Shown here: positions 1 through 9,528 of the stretch, piece by piece
Layout: each line of letters opens with the position of its first letter
How positions within the stretch are numbered: the first letter of the stretch is position 1
From: Pseudomonas cichorii
Lineage (GTDB): Bacteria; Pseudomonadota; Gammaproteobacteria; Pseudomonadales; Pseudomonadaceae
Direction: 5' to 3'
Length of the DNA stretch: 64,000 nt
Assembly (NCBI RefSeq): GCF_015471405.1
Contig: NZ_BLVZ01000017.1
Coordinates: 82,345 to 146,344 of the forward strand
Position numbers and translations under genes: made by a program
The notes under the pieces: generated by a model
What the model saw: only the letters and a program-made list of their open reading frames with translations
Database searches by the model: none
Told to the model about the DNA's origin: nothing

Positions 1-2703
1 CTCGAAGGCGTCACCCTAATTGACCCAGCAAAGACTGAGCTGGTCTACGACGAGTCGCCCACATTTATTGCTTCGCGGCTGTTTATCGAGGCGCGTCTGC
101 GTCAGTCGGCGCTGCAAAGCGAGTCGGTAGTGATTGGTCAGCATGGGGTCATGGATGCGTTGCCGTTTCAGTTGCAGCCTGCTCATCAAGTCTTGCAGCA
201 GCTGCGCCCGCGCTTGCTCATTGCGGATACAGTAGGCCTTGGTAAAACCCTTGAGGCCGGCATCCTTACCGCCGAGTTGATGCGCAGAGGTAAAGCTCGC
301 CGCATTTTGGTTGTTACTACCAAAAGTATGATGCGCCAGTTTCAGCAGGAGTTCTGGAACCGCTTTACCATCCCGCTCACCCGCCTGGACTCATCCGGTA
401 TTCAGCGCATTCGTCGCGATATCCCAGCCAATCACAATCCCTTCAACTACTTCGACCGCACCATAATCTCGGTCGATACCTTGAAGCGCGACAGCGAGTA
501 CCGGCACTACCTGGAAAGCGCCTGGTGGGATCTGATCATCATCGACGAAGCCCACAACGTTTCCTACAAGGGCAATCGTACCCAAAGTAATCGCTTGGCT
601 GAGTTACTCTCGCAACGCTCCGATGCACTGATCTTGCTCACCGCCACGCCGCACAACGGCAAAAAAGACAGCTTCGCCAGCCTCGTGCGCATGCTCGACC
701 CCACGGTGCTACCAGCAGGGGCCGACTACACCCGTGAGGATGTCGATCACCTCTTTGTTCGCCGTTTCAAGAAAGACGTGCGCGAGCAGATGAAGCAGGA
801 GTTCCCAGAGCGAGAAGTGTTTCGTTTGGCCTGCGCCGCAAGCCCGGCGGAAAACCTCGCCTTCGATGCCCTAGCCGAGCTCAAACTTAATAGCGACGGG
901 ACCGGTGCGCGCGACGGTGCCATGTTGTTCCGCACCGTGCTGGAAAAGGCGCTGTTCTCTTCCCCGGCAGCCTGCCTACAAACGCTGAAAGAGCGCATCC
1001 GAAAGCTCGAGGTAAAAGACGCACGCCATCCTGATCTTGAGGGGCTGCGTGATCTTCAAGTTCTGGTGCAGGCCATCAGTGCCGACAAATTCAGCAAATT
1101 CCAGCACCTCATCAGCCAGCTCAAACAAGGTCAGCACTGGCGTTGGGATGGCAAAGATCCAAGTGACCGCCTGGTGATCTTCACCGAGCGAGTGGAAACA
1201 CTGAAATTCCTCCAGCTAGAGCTGCCCAAGGCCTTGGGGTTAAAAGACAACGCCGTAGCCATCCTGCACGGCCAATTGCCTGACCAGGACATCCAGCAGG
1301 CGGTCGAAGATTTCGGCAAAACCCATTCGCCCCTGCGCCTGCTGATTGCCTCGGATGTGGCCTCCGAAGGTCTTAACCTGCACTACCAAGCTCATCGGCT
1401 GATCCACTTCGATATTTCCTGGTCACTGATGGTGTTCCAGCAGCGCAATGGTCGTGTGGATCGATATGGTCAACTGCATGCCCCGAAAATCGGCTACCTG
1501 CTGACAGAACCTCGCCACGAGAGAATTCGCGGTGACTTGCGCTACCTGGAAATCCTGATTGCTAAGGACGTGCAGGCGGCGAAGAATATCGGCGATCCAT
1601 CAGCCTTTATGGGGCTGTATGACGAGGAGCTGGAAGCCTTTGAAGTGGCCAAGGCCATTGAAGGCAACCGCACTGTCGAGGAATTCGCCGCGCTACTGGC
1701 TGGGGATGATATCGACCCTTTCGAAGCCCTGTGGGGCGCGAACGTACCCGGCACTGATAGCGTTGCGCCCGCCAGCACAGCAGTGCTCATGGTGCCCACT
1801 GCTGAACTCACCAGTCTGTTTAACGACAGCTACATTTACCTTCGCGATGCCTTGCGCTGGCTGGCGCAACAGTCGCCGCGCGAACATGCTGCAATCAAAA
1901 CGGATGATGCCAGCCGCACGCTGAGCTTCCAGCCCAGTCGCGACCTTGCCCAGGTGCTCAAGCGTGATCTGGCCAGCGAAATGTGGCCGAACGATAATAC
2001 CTTTGCCTTGAGCGCCGATAAGGCTGTGGTTGAAGAGGCCATCAAACAGGCGCGCGACACCAATGCCTGGCCGCAGCTGCACTACCTCTGGGCGCTCAAC
2101 CCAATTGCCCAGTGGCTCGACTACAAACTTATGGCACTGTTTCGTCGCCAGCGTGCGCCGCTGCTGCGCGTTGCGAAGGGGCTGACCGCAGGCGAAGCCA
2201 TCGTGCTGGTGCTCGCCCAGGTGCCCAATCGCCGGGGTCAAGCCGTGCTAGCCGAGTGGCTCGGTGTACAGCTCGATGCTGCTGGGCAGGTGGTAGGCGT
2301 ACTCAGCCTGGCGGAAACACTACAGCGCACAGGACTCACCAGCACCGCAAAAGCCCAGGCCAACGATGGTCAGGCGCCCGACAGCCGTGCCCTGCAAAGT
2401 GCACTACCGGCGGTTATTCAGGCAGCTGAAAAACACATCAAACCGATCAAGCAGGCCTTCGATGCCAACTGCCGCCAACGTCTGGAGCGCGAGTTGGCCA
2501 AACTGCAAACCCTGCAGCTCAAACACAACGAACAGCTGGAAATCGATTTCGCCAAGGGTATAGAACAGGTCATCGCAGCCAAACGTAAGCAGAAAGAAAG
2601 CGCCACCGCAGACCTGTTCAGCAACTACCAACAATGGATTCGCGACACCCTGCAACTGGATGACCGCGCTCAGTTCACCGTTGTCGCCGCACTGATGGCT
2701 TAA
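1..2703 (+). CDS. SNF2-family DEAH helicase, DrmD-like (5' partial)
   Basis: The reading frame is open from the first base of the window, so the true start lies upstream. The GTG at 130 is only the first internal start. Counting from the first visible codon, the SF2/SNF2 ATPase motifs are: Walker A DTVGLGKT near residue 76, DEAH near 182, TATPHNG near 214 and motif VI QQRNGRVDRYGQ near 480. A long helical C-terminal part follows. These proteins translocate on DNA; DrmD of class 1 DISARM has this architecture and sits beside a methylase in the same way. The next gene starts 14 bp downstream, so the two are probably co-transcribed. The helicase call is firm. The DrmD assignment rests on context and general resemblance, and another restriction-associated SNF2 protein is possible. 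Confidence 0.85.
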   Translation, partial: LEGVTLIDPAKTELVYDESPTFIASRLFIEARLRQSALQSESVVIGQHGVMDALPFQLQPAHQVLQQLRPRLLIADTVGLGKTLEAGILTAELMRRGKARRILVVTTKSMMRQFQQEFWNRFTIPLTRLDSSGIQRIRRDIPANHNPFNYFDRTIISVDTLKRDSEYRHYLESAWWDLIIIDEAHNVSYKGNRTQSNRLAELLSQRSDALILLTATPHNGKKDSFASLVRMLDPTVLPAGADYTREDVDHLFVRRFKKDVREQMKQEFPEREVFRLACAASPAENLAFDALAELKLNSDGTGARDGAMLFRTVLEKALFSSPAACLQTLKERIRKLEVKDARHPDLEGLRDLQVLVQAISADKFSKFQHLISQLKQGQHWRWDGKDPSDRLVIFTERVETLKFLQLELPKALGLKDNAVAILHGQLPDQDIQQAVEDFGKTHSPLRLLIASDVASEGLNLHYQAHRLIHFDISWSLMVFQQRNGRVDRYGQLHAPKIGYLLTEPRHERIRGDLRYLEILIAKDVQAAKNIGDPSAFMGLYDEELEAFEVAKAIEGNRTVEEFAALLAGDDIDPFEALWGANVPGTDSVAPASTAVLMVPTAELTSLFNDSYIYLRDALRWLAQQSPREHAAIKTDDASRTLSFQPSRDLAQVLKRDLASEMWPNDNTFALSADKAVVEEAIKQARDTNAWPQLHYLWALNPIAQWLDYKLMALFRRQRAPLLRVAKGLTAGEAIVLVLAQVPNRRGQAVLAEWLGVQLDAAGQVVGVLSLAETLQRTGLTSTAKAQANDGQAPDSRALQSALPAVIQAAEKHIKPIKQAFDANCRQRLERELAKLQTLQLKHNEQLEIDFAKGIEQVIAAKRKQKESATADLFSNYQQWIRDTLQLDDRAQFTVVAALMA

Positions 2704-2717
2704 GGAAGGAATACAGC

Positions 2718-5700
2718 ATGAGTTTTGCCATCACCGGCCTCACCAATGCCAACGAGTTCTACAGCCAGCACTACCTGGACGAGATCCTCGAAAAAGACCT
2801 CAAGCCGCTGTTTGACCAATGGAAAGAGCAGGGCGCGCAAAGCCCCGTCGCTCGTCTGCGCACTGCTGCGGGCGCTAATGGTTACTTCCGTGCCCGCGAG
2901 CGCTTTCTGAATGAGCGCAAAACTAGCGAGCGCGCCAGCCTGTTTATTGACTTAGTGCAGCCTCTGCTCGCTGCCCTAGGTTACGAGCTAGTGCCTCAGA
3001 ACCTTACGTTGGCCGAAGGCGAATTGCCGGTGCTGGCAGTATATCGCGATGCCAAGCACCAGCCGCTGTTGGTTGTTGCGGCAGCTATTGCCAATGCGGA
3101 AGACGACGAGAACAGCCCACTGCAATTGCTTGCGCCGGCGGCCGGTGAACAAGGCAAAGGTAAATATGCCCATAGCGACTGGGAAGAAACCCTCAGCAAG
3201 CGTCTGTTAGCCGACGACCACCCACCACGCTGGGTGTTGCTGCTGCACCATGAAGAGTGGTTGCTGATCGAGCGCAGCAAATGGGGGCGCAAGGCACTGC
3301 TGCGCTTCAACCTGCCGGAGCTGTTCGGCCCGCGTGATGACAAACAGTTCCGTGCCATGGCCGCGCTGCTGGGCAGCCAGTCGGTGCTGCCAGTGGAAGG
3401 CGGAGTGGCACTGCTCGACAGCCTGGACGACAGCTCGCACAAGCATGCCTTCGAAGTATCCACTGATCTCAAGTACGCCCTGCGTGAATGCATCGAGCTG
3501 ATTGCCAATGAGGCCATCTGGTACAAACGCACGGTGGCCAAGGAGAAGGTGTTCGAGCGTAACGATACCGACTTGGCCGACCAGCTCAGCCGTGAAAGCC
3601 TGCGCTACATGTACCGCCTACTGTTCATGTTTTATATCGAGGCGCGGCCCGAGCTGGGCTATGCGCCCATCGATGCCGAGGCTTACCTTAAGGGCTATAG
3701 CATCGAGCACCTGCGCGAGCTGGAACAAACCCCGCTGACCACCAGCGAAGCTCAGGAAGGTTTCTATTTTCACGATAGCCTCAAGCAATTGTTTGGCCTG
3801 ATCTGGCAAGGCTATCCGCGCCGGGATGCTAGGGCGAGTCAGCTCGACCTGGGTGGCAGCCATGATGGCTTGCTCGACAACGGCTTCACCATCGCGCCGC
3901 TACAAGGCCACCTGTTTGACCCTGCGCGCACACCGCTACTGGGTAGCGTCAAGCTGCGTAACTCGGTGCTGCAGAAAGTCATCGAGCTAATGTCATTGTC
4001 CCGGGGCGGTGGCAAGAGCCGTCGTGGGCGTATCAGCTATGGCACCCTCGGTATCAACCAGTTGGGTGCTGTGTACGAATCGCTGCTGTCCTTCCGTGGT
4101 TTTTTCGCCGAAGAAAATCTCTACGAGGTACGCCCCGACCCCAAAGGTAAGAAGGCCCCTGCTGCTAATAGTGGCGGCGACGAGAGCGAAGAGGACGATT
4201 CGAGCGCAAGCGATACGGATAACGAGGATAGTTTCGATAGCCCCAGCGCTGCCGAGAAGAAAAAAGACGCCGAAGTCAACCCGCTGGATGCGGCCTACTT
4301 TGTACCAGCCAGTAGCATCGGCCAATACACCGACGCTGAACGCCTGTTTGGCGGAAATACCAAGATTCATCCCAAGGGTAGCTTTATCTACCGTCTGGCC
4401 GGTCGGGCACGCGAAAAGTCCGCCAGCTACTACACCCCTGAAGTGCTGACCAAGTGCCTGGTCGAGCATGCGCTAAAGGAAATCCTTCCCGGTAAAACGG
4501 CGGATGAAATTCTGCAGCTCACCGTGTGCGAGCCGGCCATGGGCAGCGCGGCGTTTTTGAACGAGGCCGTCAGCCAATTGGCCGAAGCCTATTTGCAGGC
4601 CAAACAGAAAGAGCTAGGGCGCACCATCCCGCACGAGCAGTACACTGAAGAAAAACAGCGGGTGAAGATGTACATCGCCGACAGCAATGTCTTCGGTGTG
4701 GACCTTAACCCAATCGCGGTGGAGCTGGCCGAAGTATCGCTTTGGCTTAACGCCATTTTCAAAGGCAGCCATGTGCCGTGGTTTGGCTTGCAGCTGTACA
4801 ACGGTAACTCCCTGGTAGGCGCGCGGCGCGAGCTGTTCAGCACCGCCCAGCTCAGCCCGGGCAAAGGCGAAAATGGTCAGCCCGAACGCGATTGGCGCGC
4901 TGCCGCACCGCGTACCTTGCCACTCACACAAGTGCCGGCAGCTACCGATGTATTCCACTTTTTGCTGCCTGCTGAAGGCATGGGCATGGTCAGTGATAAG
5001 GTGGTCAAGGCGCTGGAGCCTGCCGCCTTCGAGCAATTCAAACAATGGCGCAAAGCCTTTGCTGCGCCGCTGAGTCTCGATGAAGTCAAGCGGGTGCAGG
5101 CGCTGAGTGCTGCCACCGAACAGCTATGGCAGCAACATGCCCAGGAGTTGGCCCGTGTGCGCGCCAGCACCTGCGATGAACTGCACGTATGGCCAGACCC
5201 GGCTGCCAACCGCGCTCCGACTAGCACCGCGCAAAAAGATGCTGTCTACCAGAGAGAAATGCTGAGCGAGGCACAAAAAAACGCTAGCCCATACCGCCGC
5301 CTCAAGCTAGTGATGGATGCCTGGTGCGCCCTGTGGTTCTGGCCGCTGAATAAAGCTAACGAGTTGCCTAGCCGCGAACACTGGTGGTTTGTGCTGGAAA
5401 CCGTACTGCTCGGCAATGCCAGCCTCAGCCGAGCTCCGGCCGATGACCTGTTTCCGGAAACTCAGCCGCAGCAGGGGTTGGACTTTGCTCCCGAGCGCGA
5501 CCGTTACGGCCATGTAGATATCGCTGCGCTGATTGCTGCACTTCCGCAATTACAGATCGCGCAGCAGGTCGCCAGTCAACAGCACTTTATGCACTGGGCA
5601 CTGGAGTTTGCGGATGTGTTCGAGGCCCGTGGTGGCTTTGATGTGATCCTCGGTAATCCGCCTTGGATCAAGGTTGAATGGAACGAACAGGCGTTACTGT

Positions 5701-7667
5701 CGGACTTCGATCCGCGCTTTGCCATTCGCAAACTGAGCGCTAAGCAGACTGCTGATCAGCGTGAAGCCGTGTTCACCGCAATGCCGCAGGCGAAGGTGGA
5801 CTACTTGGCTGAGGCTGGGGTCACCGAGGGAATGGGCGCTTTTTTAAACGCAACTCAGAACTACCCATTGCTCAGGGGGCAGCAAAGTAACCTGTACAAA
5901 TGCTTTCTACCTCTGGTGTGGCAGTTGGGTAATGGCGTTCAAGCGTTGCTGCATCCAGAGGGGGTGTATGACGATCCGAAGGGTGGACAATTGCGCGAAG
6001 CGCTTTATCCACGTTTACGGGCGCATTATCAGTTTATAAACGAGCACAAGCTTTTCTCTGAGGTTCACAATCTCACGACCTACAGCATCAATGTGTATGC
6101 ACCCATCGCAGGATCAGCAAACTTTGTAACGATTGCAAATCTATTCCATCCGTCCACAGTTCGGGCCAGTTTGGATCATTTCGGGGGAGGTGTAACTCCT
6201 GGTCTTAAATCTGATGGGGGCGGCTGGCATACGGCGGGTCATGTAAACCGCATTGTTAAGGTGAGCGAAACTCAGTTGGCCATCTTTGCAAAGCTGTATG
6301 ACACACCGGGAACGCCCGCGTTACGAGCGCGGCTGCCTGCTATACACAGCCGTGAGCTGGTTTCGGTGCTGGAAAAATTTACCCGTGTACCGCGCCGTCT
6401 TGCCGATCTGCAGGGCGATTACTTAACAATGGAAATGTGGCACGAAACAGGTGCGCAAAGGGATGGCACTATCCGGCGGCGTAGCACCAGTGAACAAGGT
6501 TTTGTTGACGGTCCTGCTGAGTTTGTTCTATCCGGCCCACACTTTTTTGTTGGCACCCCTCTCAACAAGACCCCACGTAAGGTGTGTGACACGAACAAAG
6601 CGTACGATCAGCTTGACCTCGAAACCCTGCCTGACGACTATTTGCCGCGGAGCAATTATTTGCCCTCCTGCGATGCTGATGAATACGCCCGACGAGTGCC
6701 ACGAGTGAGTTGGCTGGAAAAAAACGAAAGCGAGCCGAGAGCCGTTACAGAGTATTACCGCTTCGTTAATCGTCGTATGTTCGGTCCTTCTGCGGAGCGG
6801 TCCTTTATCTCGACAATTGCTCCGGCGGGCAGTGCGCACATTCATCCTGTGCTTTCGACAACATTTAGACGATCAACTGACCTAGTGGATTTTTCCGCAG
6901 GTAGCTATTCGTTACCCATTGATTTTTTACTTCGGTCGACGGGCAAGACAGATCTCTACGAGAGTACGCTTCGTAATTTCCCGTTATTGTCCTCAAGTCG
7001 CTTACGAGTGAGAGTGCTGTCACTTAATTGCTTAACCAGCCACTACGCCGACCTCTGGCGAGATTGCTGGCAGCCCGTCTTCCAGCGGGATCGTTGGGCC
7101 AGCACCGACCCGCGTCTGCCGAAGAGTTTTTACGGGCAGCTCACACCAGAATGGCAGCGCCAGTGCGCCCTGCGTAGCGAATATGCACGCCGCCAGTTGC
7201 TGGTTGAAATCGACGTGCTTGCAGCCCAGGCCCTTGGTCTGAGCCTGGACGAACTTCTAACGATCTACCGCGTGCAGTTTCCGGTAATGCGTCAATACGA
7301 GCGCGACACCTGGTACGACGCTAATGGTCGTATCATCTTCACCGCCAGTAAGGGGCTGGTCGGTGTCGGCCTGCCTCGCAAGGCTGGCAAGCGCGATGGA
7401 GAATGCACAGTTCGGCTGCCCAATGGCAGCACCAAAACTGGTCGCCTCGGCTGGGAAGATGTGCAACCCACTCTTGGCCACGACGACCGTGGCCAGCTCC
7501 AAGTTTCCGACGGCACCATCATCGAGCGTCCCATCCTCGACGACACCCAACCCGGCGGCCCGATACAACGCACCATCCAATACACCGCCCCCTTTACCTT
7601 AGCCGACCGCGAAGCCGACTACCGTGTGGCTTGGTCGAAGTTTGAATCGGAGCAGTTGAATGACTGA
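2718..7667 (+). CDS. Large N6-adenine DNA methyltransferase, DrmMI/Eco57I-like
   Basis: A 1649-aa protein with gamma-type adenine methylase order: a YYTPE segment near residue 571, an SAM-binding motif EPAMGSAAFL near 605, and the catalytic NPPW at about 980-983. A long acidic and lysine-rich linker (about 475-520) precedes the methylase core. The C-terminal 600 residues would carry target recognition. I see no clear PD-(D/E)XK motif in the N-terminal 450 residues, so it is probably methylase only rather than a type IIG enzyme. The start has a good ribosome site (AAGGAAGGA) and lies 14 bp after the SNF2 helicase gene. In DISARM the DrmMI enzyme marks host DNA as self, which fits here. It is unusually long for DrmMI. 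Confidence 0.85.
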   Translation: MSFAITGLTNANEFYSQHYLDEILEKDLKPLFDQWKEQGAQSPVARLRTAAGANGYFRARERFLNERKTSERASLFIDLVQPLLAALGYELVPQNLTLAEGELPVLAVYRDAKHQPLLVVAAAIANAEDDENSPLQLLAPAAGEQGKGKYAHSDWEETLSKRLLADDHPPRWVLLLHHEEWLLIERSKWGRKALLRFNLPELFGPRDDKQFRAMAALLGSQSVLPVEGGVALLDSLDDSSHKHAFEVSTDLKYALRECIELIANEAIWYKRTVAKEKVFERNDTDLADQLSRESLRYMYRLLFMFYIEARPELGYAPIDAEAYLKGYSIEHLRELEQTPLTTSEAQEGFYFHDSLKQLFGLIWQGYPRRDARASQLDLGGSHDGLLDNGFTIAPLQGHLFDPARTPLLGSVKLRNSVLQKVIELMSLSRGGGKSRRGRISYGTLGINQLGAVYESLLSFRGFFAEENLYEVRPDPKGKKAPAANSGGDESEEDDSSASDTDNEDSFDSPSAAEKKKDAEVNPLDAAYFVPASSIGQYTDAERLFGGNTKIHPKGSFIYRLAGRAREKSASYYTPEVLTKCLVEHALKEILPGKTADEILQLTVCEPAMGSAAFLNEAVSQLAEAYLQAKQKELGRTIPHEQYTEEKQRVKMYIADSNVFGVDLNPIAVELAEVSLWLNAIFKGSHVPWFGLQLYNGNSLVGARRELFSTAQLSPGKGENGQPERDWRAAAPRTLPLTQVPAATDVFHFLLPAEGMGMVSDKVVKALEPAAFEQFKQWRKAFAAPLSLDEVKRVQALSAATEQLWQQHAQELARVRASTCDELHVWPDPAANRAPTSTAQKDAVYQREMLSEAQKNASPYRRLKLVMDAWCALWFWPLNKANELPSREHWWFVLETVLLGNASLSRAPADDLFPETQPQQGLDFAPERDRYGHVDIAALIAALPQLQIAQQVASQQHFMHWALEFADVFEARGGFDVILGNPPWIKVEWNEQALLSDFDPRFAIRKLSAKQTADQREAVFTAMPQAKVDYLAEAGVTEGMGAFLNATQNYPLLRGQQSNLYKCFLPLVWQLGNGVQALLHPEGVYDDPKGGQLREALYPRLRAHYQFINEHKLFSEVHNLTTYSINVYAPIAGSANFVTIANLFHPSTVRASLDHFGGGVTPGLKSDGGGWHTAGHVNRIVKVSETQLAIFAKLYDTPGTPALRARLPAIHSRELVSVLEKFTRVPRRLADLQGDYLTMEMWHETGAQRDGTIRRRSTSEQGFVDGPAEFVLSGPHFFVGTPLNKTPRKVCDTNKAYDQLDLETLPDDYLPRSNYLPSCDADEYARRVPRVSWLEKNESEPRAVTEYYRFVNRRMFGPSAERSFISTIAPAGSAHIHPVLSTTFRRSTDLVDFSAGSYSLPIDFLLRSTGKTDLYESTLRNFPLLSSSRLRVRVLSLNCLTSHYADLWRDCWQPVFQRDRWASTDPRLPKSFYGQLTPEWQRQCALRSEYARRQLLVEIDVLAAQALGLSLDELLTIYRVQFPVMRQYERDTWYDANGRIIFTASKGLVGVGLPRKAGKRDGECTVRLPNGSTKTGRLGWEDVQPTLGHDDRGQLQVSDGTIIERPILDDTQPGGPIQRTIQYTAPFTLADREADYRVAWSKFESEQLND

Positions 7668-7703
7668 GGAATGTTCGATGAGGAATGGCGAGGGAGAGAC
7701 GGC

Positions 7704-7781
7704 ATGTCGTACAGCGCCGAAGAAGAGGTTAAAAAGCTGATCCCTGAGTACCGGGCAGTCCTGGTTATTCAATTGGTGTGA
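7704..7781 (+). CDS. Possible 25-aa ORF or gene remnant
   Basis: A short ORF (begins MSYSAEEEVKK) sits in the 185-bp gap between the methylase and the DUF262 gene, behind a purine-rich GGGAGAG. Its first codons resemble those of the next gene (ATGTCGTA in both). It may be a small protein, a leader, or the N-terminal stump of a lost gene. No function can be assigned. Confidence 0.25.
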   Translation: MSYSAEEEVKKLIPEYRAVLVIQLV

Positions 7782-7852
7782 GGCTTTTATGGCTTTTCCC
7801 TACTCGGTGCTGAAAGCACGTTAACGTTACGACCCCTCAGGGAAGAAAAATT

Positions 7853-9526
7853 ATGTCGTATGCAGGAATTTCCGTTCGTGAAGCGCTGGAGAAGCTGAAT
7901 GCTCCCAATAACGGCTGGTATTTACCGCAGGTACAGCGCCAGTACGTGTGGGGCGCACGGCATGAGTCGGAAGATTACGTGTGCTTGCTGCTCGACTCAC
8001 TGCTTAAACGCTACCCAATCGGTGGTGTAGTGCTGTGGGAAACTGAACAGAGAGTTCCTTATCGCTGCTTTGTTGGGGACTATGCCCCGGGTCATCACGC
8101 GCGGCAGGTGGATGAGGGGTTGTGGGGCGCCTCCAAGGCGCTGGTATATGACGGTCAGCAACGCTTGCAGACGCTTTATTCAGTGCTTCGTCATCGTTTC
8201 AATGGCAGGGCTTTGCACTTTGATTTGCTGTTCGATCCAACCACTGCGGAGTCGGATGAAACGGGCTTTCTGTTTCGTGATGCTAGTGCGGCAGCCGAGC
8301 CACGTTATTTACGCATGACGGAGTTGTCCTGTTTGCGATGCAGTGAGGACGAGAAGGTTGATCTTGAGGATCGCGCCCTCACGGCCGTCGGTGATGATAA
8401 AAGCGCCAAGCTTCGCGTGCGTAGAAATCTGAGCGCGTTGTGGGACATATTTGTCGACACCAATCATAAGTCGATAGCCTATTTTTCGGTCAAAGCCGAT
8501 AGCCCTAACGAAGTAAATGAGGTTTTTCGACGGCTCAACACCGGCGGGGTGGCGTTGACTCAGTTGGAGCTGGTGCTCGGGAAGATCAAGGCGGTCCAGT
8601 CGGACTATGAGGAGAAACTCTGGGCCTTGTCTGATGAGATTGCAAAGCAGAGTGGCGGTATCGATTTTTCGTCTACATCGATCCTACAGTTCTTTCATTT
8701 GCTGGTTAAGAGCACCATCCGCATTGATGAGGGACGGCTGAATGGTAACGATATCCAAGCGTTCCAGAGCGCTTTGGAAAGTGATCGTGAGCCATTGTTA
8801 GAGCTATTTAGGGGGTATTTAAAGGGGTTGCTGAATATCAATCATGCCTCCATTGTGCCTCGCTGGTTGGCCGTCTTACCGATTGCAGCCTACCTGACGG
8901 AGCTCAAGCGCCACGGTCATGAATGGCGTATCCGCACATGGGATGAGTCAGAGGTACAGCTCATTCACCAGTACTTTTTACTTTCTCAGATGTGTGACTG
9001 GAATACCCAGACTATGGTCAATGTTTTCGCGCGCGAAGCTATGGAAGCAGGAAGGCAAAATGAGTCATTCCCGCTTGAAGCTATTCGCAAGATCGCGGTC
9101 GAGAAAAACCGAACTGGAGAGCTCAACGAATACCAGCTGTTGAGCCAGACTTGGTTGGCTACCAAGGTGCTTATGCCCAGTCGGAGTTACGTTTTTCATA
9201 ACAGTAAGCCTCAGGTTGATCATATATTTCCGCTAAAATTGATTGGGGCGGATGAGGCTTATCAAGAGACTGTCGATGTGCTGTGGAACTTCCAGCCTAT
9301 GCCAGCTGAGGTCAATAACTACAAGCGAGCACGTAACCCGAGTGAATTCTTTCAAAGTTCGGACGGCAGTAAGTATTGGAGTTCCTACGATTTCATTCCC
9401 GTTCCCAAAAATTTGCTTTGGAGTGATCCACTAGCATTTGTTGCTTGGAGAAGGCAGCAGATGTTGGCAGCATTGGAAAGCCTCTACGGGCTGACGGTAG
9501 TACCATCCGTGGATGAGGCGATCTGA
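7853..9526 (+). CDS. DUF262 / HNH protein, GmrSD-like
   Basis: A 557-aa protein with an N-terminal DUF262 (ParB/Srx-like) domain. The diagnostic DGQQR is at 100-104, and FRRLNTGG followed by an L-rich helix lies near 225-245. A C-terminal HNH (DUF1524-like) segment has VDHIFPL near 455 and trailing Asn/Asn-Tyr residues. This is the two-domain layout of GmrS-GmrD/BrxU type IV restriction enzymes, in which DUF262 hydrolyses nucleotide and the HNH domain cuts DNA, usually modified DNA. It ends 2 bp before the next ORF, so it is tightly coupled to the DUF1998 helicase. DUF262 is not part of canonical DISARM, which makes its place inside this operon notable. Confidence 0.82.
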   Translation: MSYAGISVREALEKLNAPNNGWYLPQVQRQYVWGARHESEDYVCLLLDSLLKRYPIGGVVLWETEQRVPYRCFVGDYAPGHHARQVDEGLWGASKALVYDGQQRLQTLYSVLRHRFNGRALHFDLLFDPTTAESDETGFLFRDASAAAEPRYLRMTELSCLRCSEDEKVDLEDRALTAVGDDKSAKLRVRRNLSALWDIFVDTNHKSIAYFSVKADSPNEVNEVFRRLNTGGVALTQLELVLGKIKAVQSDYEEKLWALSDEIAKQSGGIDFSSTSILQFFHLLVKSTIRIDEGRLNGNDIQAFQSALESDREPLLELFRGYLKGLLNINHASIVPRWLAVLPIAAYLTELKRHGHEWRIRTWDESEVQLIHQYFLLSQMCDWNTQTMVNVFAREAMEAGRQNESFPLEAIRKIAVEKNRTGELNEYQLLSQTWLATKVLMPSRSYVFHNSKPQVDHIFPLKLIGADEAYQETVDVLWNFQPMPAEVNNYKRARNPSEFFQSSDGSKYWSSYDFIPVPKNLLWSDPLAFVAWRRQQMLAALESLYGLTVVPSVDEAI

Positions 9527-9528
9527 TC

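Noticed and set aside
4009..4469. Long ORFs on other frames within the methylase gene
   Set aside because: Shadow frames of a gene with clear methylase motifs.
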